Origin: Salinisphaera sp.
Lineage (GTDB): Bacteria; Pseudomonadota; Gammaproteobacteria; Nevskiales; Salinisphaeraceae
Reading direction: 5' to 3'
NCBI GenBank assembly: GCA_027858915.1
Contig: JAQIBT010000012.1
Span: forward strand, 1-64,000
Length of the DNA: 64,000 nt
In this document: piece by piece, positions 10,554-20,581 of the stretch
Position numbering within the stretch: the first letter of the stretch is position 1
Layout: each line of letters opens with the position of its first letter
Notes under the pieces: model-generated
What the model saw: the letters and a program-made list of their open reading frames with translations, nothing else
The model's database searches: none
What the model was told of the DNA's origin: nothing
Translations under genes and position numbers: made by a program

Positions 10554-11639
10554 ATGAGCACCTTGGCCGGTTTCTCCGGGGATCCGATGTCTTCCTGTCC
10601 TGTTATCACCCACGTCAATCTGGCCCGCGGGTTTCGCGGCGGCGAGCGCCAGACCGAGTTGCTGGTGCGCGAGTTGGCCGGCTTTGGAGTAAGGCAGCGC
10701 ATCGTGTTGCGCGCCGGCCAGCCGTTAGTCGCCCGGCTGAAAGATGTGCCCGGTCTGGAGCGACTACCGATCGGCAAGCCGTTTATCCGCCACGTATGCA
10801 AGGTGCGAGGCGCTTTTTTGCACGCGCACGACGGCAAGGGTGCCCACTTCGCCCATGCGGCGCATCGCTGGGTGGGCGCGCGTTATGTGCTGACGCGTCG
10901 CGTGGATAATCGGCCGAGTGCCAGTCGCCAGACCCGCGCGATGTACGCGCAGGCGGCCGGTGTCGCCGTGCTATCGCGCGCCATCGAGCGGGTCATGACC
11001 GCGTACTTGCCAGAACTTGGCTGTGTCATCATCCCGAGCGCTGCCGGCGCATTGTCGGTCGATACCGAACGAGCCGCTGCGCTACGGCGATCATGGCCGG
11101 GCGACTGCGTGGTCGGACACGTCGGCGCGCTGGACGACAGCCAGAAAGGCCAGCACGATCTGATCGCTGCCGTGCGCGAATTGGCTGGCCGGGATGATGG
11201 CTGGTACGGCGTGTTCGTCGGTGGCGGCACCGATGAAGCTGCACTGAAGCAGGCGGTTCAAGACAGTCACAATATCGCTTTTACCGGCCACGTCGACAAC
11301 GTTGGCGATTATCTGGCGGCGTTTGATCTGTTTGCGTTCCCGTCCGTGCACGAAGGGCTGGGTTCGACGCTGCTGGATGCCATGCAGGCCGGCCTGCCGA
11401 TCGTCGCCTCGGCGGTAGACGGTATCCCCGAGCTGATCGCGCACGAGGTCAACGGCCTGCTGGTGCCACCACGCGATCCGGCCGCGCTGGCCGCGGCCCT
11501 GGCACGACTGCGAGCTGATCCTGTATTGGCGACGCGGCTGGGCGAAACGGGTCGGCAGCGGGTAGCCGGTTATACTGCCGCCGCCATGGCGCATCGCTAT
11601 CTGCGCTGGTATGAAACCTTTGGCGTGCCTCGGCATTGA
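10554..11639 (+). CDS. GT4-family glycosyltransferase
   Basis: HVNLARGFRGGERQTELLVREL, FAFPSVHEGLGSTLLDAMQAGLPIVAS. Confidence 0.88.
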   Translation: MSTLAGFSGDPMSSCPVITHVNLARGFRGGERQTELLVRELAGFGVRQRIVLRAGQPLVARLKDVPGLERLPIGKPFIRHVCKVRGAFLHAHDGKGAHFAHAAHRWVGARYVLTRRVDNRPSASRQTRAMYAQAAGVAVLSRAIERVMTAYLPELGCVIIPSAAGALSVDTERAAALRRSWPGDCVVGHVGALDDSQKGQHDLIAAVRELAGRDDGWYGVFVGGGTDEAALKQAVQDSHNIAFTGHVDNVGDYLAAFDLFAFPSVHEGLGSTLLDAMQAGLPIVASAVDGIPELIAHEVNGLLVPPRDPAALAAALARLRADPVLATRLGETGRQRVAGYTAAAMAHRYLRWYETFGVPRH

Positions 11640-11681
11640 CGCCGAGGCACCCGTGGCCCGTCATCTGCAGGGAGAAGGAAC

Positions 11682-12644
11682 ATGATCATCGTCACCGGTG
11701 CGGCCGGGTTCATCGGCAGCAATATCGTTGCCGGCCTCAATAAGCGCGGCATCACCGATATTCTATTGGTCGACGATCTCGCCGACGGTCACAAATGCCT
11801 GAATCTGGCCGATCTCGATTTCAGCGATTATCTCGAATACGACGATCTGCTCGGTCGGGTCGAGCGCGACGAACCGCTGATCGACCACGGCGAGATCGAA
11901 GCCGTGTTCCACCAGGGCGCCTGCTCGGATACCACCGAATGGGACGGCCGCTATGTCATGGATCGGAATTTTCGCTACTCCAAGAGCCTGTATCGCTGGT
12001 GCATGAAGCGCGGCGTTGCCTTCCTGTATGCCTCGTCGGCTTCGGTATACGGCATGGGCCCGACGTTCGTTGAACACCGCGATGCCGAAACGCCGCTCAA
12101 CATGTATGCGTTCTCGAAACTGGCGTTTGACCAGTACATACGCGCCAACGCCGAGCGTGCGACCAGCCAGGTCGTTGGCCTGCGCTACTTCAATGTCTAC
12201 GGCCCGCGTGAAGCGCACAAGGGACGAATGGCCAGCGTGGCCAGCCATTTTTCAGCGCAGATTGCAGAGCATGGCGAATGCCGGCTGTTTGCCGGCTCCG
12301 ACGGCTACGGCGATGGCGAGCAACGACGTGATTTCATCCACGTGGACGACGTGGTCGCCGTCAATCTGTGGCTACTGGATAATCCGGGTGTCTCGGGCAT
12401 CTTCAACTGCGGCACGGGCGCCGCGCAGTCGTTCAACGACGTGGCCGCTGCCGTCCTCACCTGGCACGGCCGCGGCAGCAAGCGCTATATCGATTTCCCG
12501 GAATCTTTGGTAGGGCATTATCAGAGCTATACCCAGGCCGATATCCGATTGCTCCGTGAGGCCGGCTATCCGCACCCGTTTCTAACGGTGGAGCAGGGCG
12601 TGCCGCGCTATCTGGAGTGGCTGGCCGCGCGCGAGAGTCAATGA
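11682..12644 (+). CDS. hldD: ADP-L-glycero-D-manno-heptose-6-epimerase
   Basis: MIIVTGAAGFIGSNIVAGLN, YASSASVYG, LRYFNVYGPREAHKGRMASVASHF. Confidence 0.95.
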   Translation: MIIVTGAAGFIGSNIVAGLNKRGITDILLVDDLADGHKCLNLADLDFSDYLEYDDLLGRVERDEPLIDHGEIEAVFHQGACSDTTEWDGRYVMDRNFRYSKSLYRWCMKRGVAFLYASSASVYGMGPTFVEHRDAETPLNMYAFSKLAFDQYIRANAERATSQVVGLRYFNVYGPREAHKGRMASVASHFSAQIAEHGECRLFAGSDGYGDGEQRRDFIHVDDVVAVNLWLLDNPGVSGIFNCGTGAAQSFNDVAAAVLTWHGRGSKRYIDFPESLVGHYQSYTQADIRLLREAGYPHPFLTVEQGVPRYLEWLAARESQ

Positions 12645-12667
12645 GCCTTCTGGTAATGCTTTTACCC

Positions 12668-12706
12668 GTAGGTCAGATGACGGTGCGAGCCCCTAATCCG
12701 ACCTAC
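12668..12706. repeat. Short palindromic intergenic repeat
   Basis: gtaggtcagat…atccgacctac, 10/11-nt arms; overlaps the TAG stop of the higA-like gene. Confidence 0.55.
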
Positions 12707-13083
12707 GCAACCTGGCCATGACGATGAGCGGCATGTTTTAGAAGGCTTTCGGCCGGAATTGAAAACGAGTCATGCAAACCCTCAATCATCCGGAGCGTCA
12801 GTGGGCGCTTACGAGCCAAGATTTCATAGACACGGTTCTTGCGCCCAATCACCGGAACAAGATCTTCTACCGTAAGGCCCTGCTGCTCCATACGAAATTT
12901 GATGGCTTCAACAGGGTCGGGGAAGTCAATTGGATAGTGCTGCCGCTCATACGCTTCAACAAGTGTCACTAGGACGTCCAGTCGATCACCTTCTGGCGAG
13001 TTTACTTCCGCCATCATTAGAGACTCGATTTCTTTGAGCGTTTCGTTATAGTCCGTTTCGGATTTAATGGGACGAATTTCCAT
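12703..13083 (-). CDS. higA: HigA-type HTH antitoxin
   Basis: AIKFRMEQQGLTVEDLVPVIGRKNRVYEILARKRPLTLRMIEGL; directly downstream of toxin gene. Confidence 0.85.
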   Translation of the reverse strand: MEIRPIKSETDYNETLKEIESLMMAEVNSPEGDRLDVLVTLVEAYERQHYPIDFPDPVEAIKFRMEQQGLTVEDLVPVIGRKNRVYEILARKRPLTLRMIEGLHDSFSIPAESLLKHAAHRHGQVA

Positions 13084-13091
13084 GATTCACC

Positions 13092-13394
13092 TCAGATTGT
13101 CTGTGCATCGATTTCGTCGTACTGCCGGTGGGTGCCTAAGAAACGGATGTAGACCACTCGATATGGGTAGTTGATCCAGACCACCAATCGATACTTATTG
13201 CCGGCTATATTGACCACAACCCGACCGTCCTGGAGAATGCTGGCGCTTGAAAATTGGGCTTTCACCTCATTGGGCGTTGCCCAGTCCGCCTGTAATGCCT
13301 CTCGATACCACGCCATTCCTGGTTCGATGGAATCTGAGTAGGCCGGTGAGCCTGACCAAAATGCTTTCAGTGTCGAAAGGGCAATGATGCGCAT
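13092..13394 (-). CDS. higB: HigB-type mRNA interferase toxin (RelE superfamily)
   Basis: MRIIALSTLKAFW…DGRVVVNIAGNKYRLVVWINYPYRVVYIRFLGTHRQYDEID. Confidence 0.88.
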   Translation of the reverse strand: MRIIALSTLKAFWSGSPAYSDSIEPGMAWYREALQADWATPNEVKAQFSSASILQDGRVVVNIAGNKYRLVVWINYPYRVVYIRFLGTHRQYDEIDAQTI

Positions 13395-13630
13395 AGCCTT
13401 ATGTTAGTCCCATTTTGGGACTTCGGCAATTCAGCCAAGCCAGCATCTGCTGCTCTTGGTGTCTACCGCCGAAGCTCAGGCTGATAACGGCAACAGGTCC
13501 TTGCACCTAGACGGGGTTGGGTGTCCGCGAGTGTATATTGCACAAAAGTTCTGGCCTGCGCCTCGCTCGCTGTGGTCAAATAGCGTCCTTGCGGGTATTG
13601 GCCCGAAACCCCGGTAGATAGGAGAAGCCG

Positions 13631-14554
13631 ATGACTTCGATGGCGGATCGCGACGGTAAGATATGGCTCGACGGTGAGTTCGTCGAATGGCGTGATGCAA
13701 AAGTGCACGTGCTGACGCATACGTTGCATTACGGCATGGGCGTATTCGAAGGCGTACGTGCCTACGAGACAGCCAAGGGCGCGGCCATTTTCCGGTTGAG
13801 CGACCACACGCGCCGGCTGTGTAATTCGGCCAAGATCATGGGCATGCCGATGCCGTTCTCCGAGGACGAGATCAGCGCCGCCCAGGTCGAGACCATCCGC
13901 CAGAACAATCTCTCGTCGGCCTATATCCGGCCGATGCTGTTCTACGGCTCGGAAGGCATGGGCCTGCACGCCGAGAGTCTGACAGCGCATCTGATGATTG
14001 CGGCCTGGACCTGGGGGTCGTATCTGGGCGAAGAGAACATGACCCGCGGTATCCGTGTGAAGACGTCTTCGTTTACGCGTCATCATGTCAATTCCGTGAT
14101 GACCAAGGCCAAGGCCAACGGTCCGTATGTCAACTCGATGATGGCCGTCACCGAAGCCACCAAGGCCGGCTACGACGAGGCCTTGTTGCTCGACACCAAC
14201 GGCTATGTATCCGAGGGCAGCGGCGAGAATCTGTTCATCGTGCGCGACGGCGTTCTCTACACGCCGGACCTCACCAGCGCGCTGGACGGCATTACGCGGC
14301 GCACGATCATGACCTACGCCGAGGAGATGGGCATCGAGTGTCGTGAAAAGACACTCACGCGCGATGAAGTTTATATCGCCGACGAGGCGTTCTTGACCGG
14401 CACCGCGGCAGAAGTCACACCCATGCGCGAACTCGACGACCGGGCCATCGGCAGCGGCAGCCGCGGGCCGATCACCGAAGCCCTGCAGTCGCGTTTCTTT
14501 GATCAGGTCAGCGGCAAGCGTGACGATCACGCCGAGTGGTTGACCCACGTCTGA
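13631..14554 (+). CDS. ilvE: Branched-chain amino acid aminotransferase
   Basis: IWLDGEFVEWRDAKVHVLTHTLHYGMGVFEGVRAYET, EGSGENLFIV, GTAAEVTP. Confidence 0.96.
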   Translation: MTSMADRDGKIWLDGEFVEWRDAKVHVLTHTLHYGMGVFEGVRAYETAKGAAIFRLSDHTRRLCNSAKIMGMPMPFSEDEISAAQVETIRQNNLSSAYIRPMLFYGSEGMGLHAESLTAHLMIAAWTWGSYLGEENMTRGIRVKTSSFTRHHVNSVMTKAKANGPYVNSMMAVTEATKAGYDEALLLDTNGYVSEGSGENLFIVRDGVLYTPDLTSALDGITRRTIMTYAEEMGIECREKTLTRDEVYIADEAFLTGTAAEVTPMRELDDRAIGSGSRGPITEALQSRFFDQVSGKRDDHAEWLTHV

Positions 14555-14639
14555 TCGCCAACGCATCGGCACGCTTAGCGACATCGACGCAATACGGCAG
14601 TCGAGCGATCACGGCCGGGTTCTGGCGTGGAATCCGGCG

Positions 14640-15311
14640 GTGCTTGCTGATGCGCCCGAGCTCTCCTGGTTTTCGCCCCAGCACTGGCGCGAGCAAGATG
14701 CGCTGACCGGCAGCGCGACCGGGCGAGGCGAAGCCTATTTCATCGTACGGCCGGACGGGGCGCACTGGGTGTTACGGCATTATCGGCGCGGCGGCGCGCT
14801 GGCGCGTATCAATCAGGATCGCTATCTGTTTACAGGCGTCAATCGTAGCCGACCGGTCCGCGAGTTGAGGCTGTTGGCGCAGTTGGCGGCTCAGCGCCTG
14901 CCGGTGCCGACGCCGGTCGCTGCTCATGCAATACGTCGCGGGCCAAGTTATCAGGCCGATCTGATCACCCTGGAAATCCCAGGCAGCCAGACGCTGGCGG
15001 ATCGCTTGATGGAGCGCGCGATTGGCCCGGACCGGTGGCAGGCCATTGGTTCACTCATTGCCCGATTTCATCGAGCCGGTGTCTGGCATGCCGATCTGAA
15101 TGCGCGCAACATTCTGATGGACGACAACGCACAGTTTCATCTGATTGATTTCGATCGGGCCCGCCTGCGCCGCAACGGGTCCTGGCGCCAGGCCAATCTG
15201 GCGCGCCTGCGTCGTTCGCTCGACAAGTTTGCGGCTCAAGTGCCGAACTTCGCCTTCGCCGAGGCCGACTGGCACGCCTGCCTACGTGGTTATACCCGCG
15301 GCGCTGGATAA
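14640..15311 (+). CDS. 3-deoxy-D-manno-octulosonic acid kinase-like protein (true start may lie upstream)
   Basis: GRGEAYFIVRPDGAHWVLRHYRRGG, GVWHADLNARNILMDDNAQFHLIDFDRARLR. Confidence 0.82.
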   Translation: MLADAPELSWFSPQHWREQDALTGSATGRGEAYFIVRPDGAHWVLRHYRRGGALARINQDRYLFTGVNRSRPVRELRLLAQLAAQRLPVPTPVAAHAIRRGPSYQADLITLEIPGSQTLADRLMERAIGPDRWQAIGSLIARFHRAGVWHADLNARNILMDDNAQFHLIDFDRARLRRNGSWRQANLARLRRSLDKFAAQVPNFAFAEADWHACLRGYTRGAG

Positions 15312-15412
15312 AAACCGCTTAAGTCCGACAAGTCCTGGAGCGGGCTGATCCTTGTCTGTTGTCATTGGCGTCATATCCTGACGATACGACTGACAAGGCT
15401 TTCAGCCCGCTA

Positions 15413-15681
15413 GGGCCTGTTGCCATTTCGTGCGAGCGCCGCGTTGGAGACCTCAAATCGTCTCAGGCAAGGCGCGAGTCGCCGGTCGTGGCGTGCCACG
15501 ACCCAGACTTGCCACGCCGCCTGGGGCGATTTGAGGCCCAACCCTTCGGGACAAGGGCTGTTTTTCGGCAATACAGCGTTGCAGCGCGCTTATGTAGAAT
15601 GACTACACCGCCCTTGCTGCGCCTCGTCTTGCCGCAAAACAGCCCTTGGCGCGGCCTCGCACGGAACGGCAACAGGCCCTA
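15413..15681. repeat. Dispersed inverted-repeat element, copy A
   Basis: Terminal IR tagggcctgttgccatttcgtgcgag / ctcgcacggaacggcaacaggcccta (24/26) plus two internal inverted repeats. Confidence 0.85.
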
Positions 15682-15746
15682 GTATCTCTACAAATTTAAA
15701 AGAATTTACCCTTAAAGGAGTGCTATTGGAAGCAGGCCCCAGGCTC

Positions 15747-16721
15747 CTAGATGAGGTTCGCCACCGCGTCACGCTCTTCGCGCAGTTCAGCCTCGGTCGC
15801 TTGCATACGGCCTCGAGCAAAGTCGTTGATTTCCAATCCCTGGACAATCTCGTACTTGCCGCTGGCACAGGTCACCGGATACGAGTACATGATGCCGGGC
15901 TCGATGCCGTAGCTGCCGTCGGCGGGAATGCCCATGCTGACGATCTTGCCGTTCGTGCCGGCCACCCAGTCGCGCACGTGATCGATAGCGGCCGAGGCCG
16001 CAGAAGCCGCACTTGAGGCGCCACGAGCCTCGATAATCGCGGCGCCGCGCTTCTGCACGGTTGGAATAAAGTCGTTCTCGTACCAGCTGTGATCGACCAG
16101 ATCAAGCGCGGCCTTGCCGTTGACCGTCGCATGCGAGAGGTCAGGAAACTGGGTCGAGCTGTGATTGCCCCAGACCACCATCTTTTCGATGTCGGTCACC
16201 TGGCTGTCTGTCTTTTGCGCGAGCTGGCTCAGCGAACGGTTGTGGTCCAGCCGCATCATGGCCGTGAACTGTGTCTTATCCAGATCCGGCGCGTTGGAGG
16301 CCGCGATCAGCGCGTTGGTGTTGGCCGGGTTGCCCACCACCAGCACCTTGACGTCCTTGGATGCATGGTCGTTCAGCGCCTTGCCCTGAACCGAGAAGAT
16401 CTCGCCGTTGGCCTTGAGCAGGTCCGAGCGCTCCATGCCCTTGCCGCGGGGTTTGGAGCCGACCAGCAGGGCAATATCGACGTCCTTGAAGGCTTCTTCC
16501 GGCTTGTCGGTACCGGAGACACCGTGGACCAGCGGGAACGCACAGTCGTTGATTTCCATGATCACGCCCTTGAGGGCATCCATGGCCGGCGGGATTTCCA
16601 GCAGCTGCAGGATCACCGGTTGATCAGGGCCCAGCATGTCGCCAGCGGCAATGCGGAAGATGAGTGAGTAGCTGATATTGCCGGCGCTGCCGGTAACGGC
16701 GACGCGTAGGGGATCTTTCAT
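15747..16721 (-). CDS. mdh: Malate dehydrogenase
   Basis: [31 protein letters not shown]…[16 protein letters not shown] at 16721 preferred over 16820. Confidence 0.95.
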   Translation of the reverse strand: MKDPLRVAVTGSAGNISYSLIFRIAAGDMLGPDQPVILQLLEIPPAMDALKGVIMEINDCAFPLVHGVSGTDKPEEAFKDVDIALLVGSKPRGKGMERSDLLKANGEIFSVQGKALNDHASKDVKVLVVGNPANTNALIAASNAPDLDKTQFTAMMRLDHNRSLSQLAQKTDSQVTDIEKMVVWGNHSSTQFPDLSHATVNGKAALDLVDHSWYENDFIPTVQKRGAAIIEARGASSAASAASAAIDHVRDWVAGTNGKIVSMGIPADGSYGIEPGIMYSYPVTCASGKYEIVQGLEINDFARGRMQATEAELREERDAVANLI

Positions 16722-16947
16722 GGCGACTCCTGGAGGAAGGTTTTCAACGTGGGCCGATAACGGCCGATAGTGGTCGGCGTATCGCGTGGCTTTCGATAGA
16801 CTCCACTGCGCAGTACGCAACCGTATCTATAGAACACCAGACGTAGAGGATAGCGGAAACCTGAAAACGGGTACAAAGCATCTGCCTGCGCCAAGGCTTC
16901 GTAGATTAGGGTTGCGGACAATCTTTTCGTCAATGGAAAAATAGCGC

Positions 16948-18204
16948 ATGCAGCGAATCGCCATTGTAGGCAGCGGCATCGCCGGGCTCGGGACGGCCTG
17001 GTTGCTTCGGGATATGGCCGATATCACCGTGTTTGAGGCACGTGCCGAGCCGGGCGGTCACGTGCGCACGGTGATGCATGGCGAGCAGCCGGTGGATACC
17101 GGTTTTATTGTTCTGAACGATCGCAACTACCCGTATTTCAACGCGTTTCTCAACGAGCTTGGGGTGGCGCATCAAGACAGCGACATGTCGTTCGGCGTGA
17201 GTATCGGCGACGGCGCTATTGAATGGGCCGGGGATAGCCTGGGCGCTATGTTTGCGCAGCCGGGCCTGGCGCTGGATTGGCGCCATTGGCATATGCTGGC
17301 CGATATTGTCCGTTTCAATCGCCAGGCCAAGAAGCTGTTGGTTGCTGGCGACTGTCCGGATATTTCGCTGGGCAGATTTCTGGACAAACATCGCTACAGC
17401 GAGGCGTTCGCCGCGCGCTATCTGCTGCCGATGGCTGCCGCGATCTGGTCGACGCCAACGGCCGGCATGCGCGATTTTCCGCTGGCCTCTTTCCTGCGAT
17501 TCTTCGGCAACCACGGCCTGCTGGATCTTGCCAACCGGCCGCAGTGGGCAACCGTCGTCGGCGGCAGTCATTCCTATGTGAAGAAGATGCAGGCGCTTCT
17601 GGGGAAACGCCTGCGCTGCGATACCCCGGTGCAGGCTGTGACGCGCCTGGCCGACGGCGTATCGCTGACAACAGGCGAGGGCAAAACCGAGACGTTTGAT
17701 CGGATCGTCTTTGCCTGTCATGCCGACACCACCCGCGCGATCATCGCGGATATGGACGCCGACGAGCGTGCCATCCTCGGGGCGTTCGATTTCCAGCCTA
17801 ATCGCGCGGTGCTGCACAGCGACGCCTCGCTGATGCCCAGACGTCGGGCGGTCTGGTCGTCCTGGAACTATCAGGCCGATCGCGCCCGGCTGTCCGATCA
17901 GCGGGTGGCTGTCACCTACTGGATGAATCGATTGCAGAATATCGACGGCCCACAGCAGTACTTCGTCAGTCTCAATCCGCTGCGCGAACCCGAGCCGGAC
18001 AAGATCATCGCGGAGATCGATTACGACCATCCGGTCTTCGACGGCGGGGCCATTGCGGCCCAGCAGCGCCTGCCGGAAATTCAGGGCCGGCATCGCAGCT
18101 GGTTCGCCGGCGCCTGGACCGGTTTTGGTTTTCACGAAGACGGGCTGGCCTCGGCGACCCGCGTGGCCGAGGGGCTGGGCGTACGCGCGCCCTGGTTGAC
18201 GTGA
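16948..18204 (+). CDS. FAD/NAD(P)-binding amine oxidase family protein
   Basis: RIAIVGSGIAGLGTAWLL, EARAEPGGHVRTV. Confidence 0.9.
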   Translation: MQRIAIVGSGIAGLGTAWLLRDMADITVFEARAEPGGHVRTVMHGEQPVDTGFIVLNDRNYPYFNAFLNELGVAHQDSDMSFGVSIGDGAIEWAGDSLGAMFAQPGLALDWRHWHMLADIVRFNRQAKKLLVAGDCPDISLGRFLDKHRYSEAFAARYLLPMAAAIWSTPTAGMRDFPLASFLRFFGNHGLLDLANRPQWATVVGGSHSYVKKMQALLGKRLRCDTPVQAVTRLADGVSLTTGEGKTETFDRIVFACHADTTRAIIADMDADERAILGAFDFQPNRAVLHSDASLMPRRRAVWSSWNYQADRARLSDQRVAVTYWMNRLQNIDGPQQYFVSLNPLREPEPDKIIAEIDYDHPVFDGGAIAAQQRLPEIQGRHRSWFAGAWTGFGFHEDGLASATRVAEGLGVRAPWLT

Positions 18205-18218
18205 TTGGCTGGCGTGAG

Positions 18219-19010
18219 ATGAGTCGAGCCCACACCCAATCCGGGTCAGACACCGGGGCGCTCTATCACTGCCGCGTGATGCACCACCGGCCCGGCAAGC
18301 CGAGCTATCGCTTTGTCTATCGCGTGTTCTATCTGCTGACCGATCTGGACGGGCTGGGCGAGGCCTGTCGCAGTTCGCCGCTGATTTCGCGCAACCGGTT
18401 CAATTTACTGTCTTTTTACGACGCTGATCACGGCGCCCACGACGGTTCGGATCTGCGCTCCTGGGCAGAGTCCATTCTGGCCGATCACGCTGTCGAGCTG
18501 GCCGGCGGGCGTATTCGATTATTGGCGATGCCGCGGGTGCTGGGCTATGGCTTCAATCCGATCAGCCTGTATTACTGCGATCACGCCGACGGCCGACAGA
18601 TGGCAGTGATCGTGGAAGTCCACAACACCTTTGGCGAGCATCATATCTATGTGTTGCCGGCCGATCCGGCCGCCAGCGGCACAGCGCTGAACCAGCACAA
18701 GAACAAGCGTTTCCATGTCTCGCCGTTCTTCGATCGCAGCGGCTACTACCGCTTTCATGTATTGCCGCCAGAAGCACGGCTGGGGCTTGGCGTGCGCCTG
18801 CACGACGAGCAGGACCGGCTACGGATCGCCACCACGCTGAGCGGCGAATATCGCCCGTTGACTACGGGTTCGATCTGGCGGGCTGCCCTCGCCATGCCGC
18901 TGATGAGCCTCAAGGTCATCGGTGCCATCCACTGGCAGGCACTCAAGATCTGGCTGCGCGGCGCGATATTTCACGCCAGGCCGAATCAGGAACGTCACAA
19001 TGTTTCATAA
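18219..19010 (+). CDS. DUF1365 family protein
   Basis: LYHCRVMHHRPGKPSYRFVYRVFYLLTDLD, PRVLGYGFNPISLYYC, NKRFHVSPF. Confidence 0.92.
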   Translation: MSRAHTQSGSDTGALYHCRVMHHRPGKPSYRFVYRVFYLLTDLDGLGEACRSSPLISRNRFNLLSFYDADHGAHDGSDLRSWAESILADHAVELAGGRIRLLAMPRVLGYGFNPISLYYCDHADGRQMAVIVEVHNTFGEHHIYVLPADPAASGTALNQHKNKRFHVSPFFDRSGYYRFHVLPPEARLGLGVRLHDEQDRLRIATTLSGEYRPLTTGSIWRAALAMPLMSLKVIGAIHWQALKIWLRGAIFHARPNQERHNVS

Positions 19011-20271
19011 CGCAGAAAGTTCGTCCGATTGTGTCATCAGCCCCGATCGGTATCATGCCACGCGCAATCCGGGGCGGCCCGAGAACTGGCGCGAGCGGCA
19101 GGTGATCAAGCGGCTGGATCGTCTGCATACCGGACGCCTCGATGTGACCCTGCCCAACGGCAGCACTGCCGTGTTCGTGGGTGCCAACGACGGGCCGGCA
19201 ACGGCCATGCATATTCGCTCGCCGCGCATGGTCACGCGTCTGTTCAAGGCCGGATCGATCGGTTTTGCCGAAGGCTATATGGCCGACGACTGGGACTGCG
19301 ACGATCTGCCGCTGCTGATCTATCTGCTGCATCTCAACGAAGACGCGCTGGAGCCGGATTTTTCGCGTCTGCAGCATCTGTATACCGCTGTGTCGGCCGT
19401 GCGGCATTGGCTGCGGTCGAACAGCAAGCGCGGATCACGCCGCAATATTGCCTATCACTACGATCTCGGCAACGATTTCTATGCCCACTGGCTGGACGAG
19501 ACCTGGACTTATTCGTCGGCTATCTTTGCGCACCCAGACGAGGATCTGGCCACCGCCCAGCGCCGCAAGTATCAGAAACTTCTTGACTATCTGGATCCAG
19601 CGCCCGGCGAGCATATCCTCGAGATCGGCTGCGGCTGGGGCGGTTTCGCCCGCTATGCGGCCGAACATGCCGGCGTACGCGTCACCGGCATCACCTTGTC
19701 TCAGGAGCAACTGCGTTTTGCGCGCAAGCGGGCGGTCGAGGCCGGTCTGGACGATCTGCTGACGTTCGAACTCGTTGACTACCGCGACGTCACCGCTACC
19801 TTCGATCATGTCGCGTCCATCGAGATGTACGAAGCGGTGGGCGAGGCCTACTGGCCGGTGTATTTCCGGGCGATTCATGATCGCCTGCGTCCGGGCGGGC
19901 GAGCGGCGATCCAGGCCATCACCATCCAGGAAGCCACCTTCAACTATTACCGTCGCAATGTGGACTTCATCCAGGAATATATTTTCCCTGGCGGTATGCT
20001 GGCCTCGCCGACCGCGTTTGCCGAACAGGCAGGTGCAGCCGGTCTGGTGGAGCGCGAGCGGGCTTTCTACGGCGAAGACTATGCGCGTACGTTGATGCGT
20101 TGGGACGCGCGGGTGGTAGCAGCCCGCAACGCGATAGAAAAACCCAAGGGCATGGGCTTCTATCGCATGTGGCGTTATTATCTGGCGTACTGCGCTGCCG
20201 GTTTTGATTCCGGCAATATTGATCTGATGCAGATCTGTCTGGAAAAGCCGGCAAAAAGCCCTAATACGTGA
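19000..20271 (+). CDS. cfa: Cyclopropane-fatty-acyl-phospholipid synthase family methyltransferase
   Basis: NIAYHYDLGNDFYAHWLDETWTYSSAIF, ILEIGCGWGGFARYAAEHAGVRVTGITLS; ATG at 19000 preferred. Confidence 0.92.
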   Translation: MFHNAESSSDCVISPDRYHATRNPGRPENWRERQVIKRLDRLHTGRLDVTLPNGSTAVFVGANDGPATAMHIRSPRMVTRLFKAGSIGFAEGYMADDWDCDDLPLLIYLLHLNEDALEPDFSRLQHLYTAVSAVRHWLRSNSKRGSRRNIAYHYDLGNDFYAHWLDETWTYSSAIFAHPDEDLATAQRRKYQKLLDYLDPAPGEHILEIGCGWGGFARYAAEHAGVRVTGITLSQEQLRFARKRAVEAGLDDLLTFELVDYRDVTATFDHVASIEMYEAVGEAYWPVYFRAIHDRLRPGGRAAIQAITIQEATFNYYRRNVDFIQEYIFPGGMLASPTAFAEQAGAAGLVERERAFYGEDYARTLMRWDARVVAARNAIEKPKGMGFYRMWRYYLAYCAAGFDSGNIDLMQICLEKPAKSPNT

Positions 20272-20299
20272 GCGCGTATCGCTACCCGCTGAGCCAGTC

Positions 20300-20581
20300 A
20301 GGGCGTGTTGCTGTCTCATACGGCTCCGCGTTGCGACCCAAAATCGTGTCAGACAAGGCGCAGAGCGCCGTCCCCAGTCATTCTGCGGTCAAGCTCTGCA
20401 ACGCCGGATGGCGTAATTTTGGGCCGCAACCCCCAATAAATTTCGATGGGCCGGCAGCTATTTTCCCGCGATACGGCGTTGCAGCTCGCTTATGTAGCTG
20501 GGCTACATCGCGCTCCCTGCGGCTTGTCTTGCGAAAAAATAGCCGCCGGCGCGGCGTCGTATGAAACAGCAACGCGCCCTG
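20300..20581. repeat. Dispersed inverted-repeat element, copy B
   Basis: Termini cagggcgtgttgctgtctcatacg / cgtatgaaacagcaacgcgccctg; same internal architecture as copy A. Confidence 0.85.

Noticed and set aside
7928-10613. Long minus-strand ORFs antisense to glnE, and similar antisense ORFs throughout
   Set aside because: Typical high-GC shadow ORFs opposite well-supported genes; no domain features.
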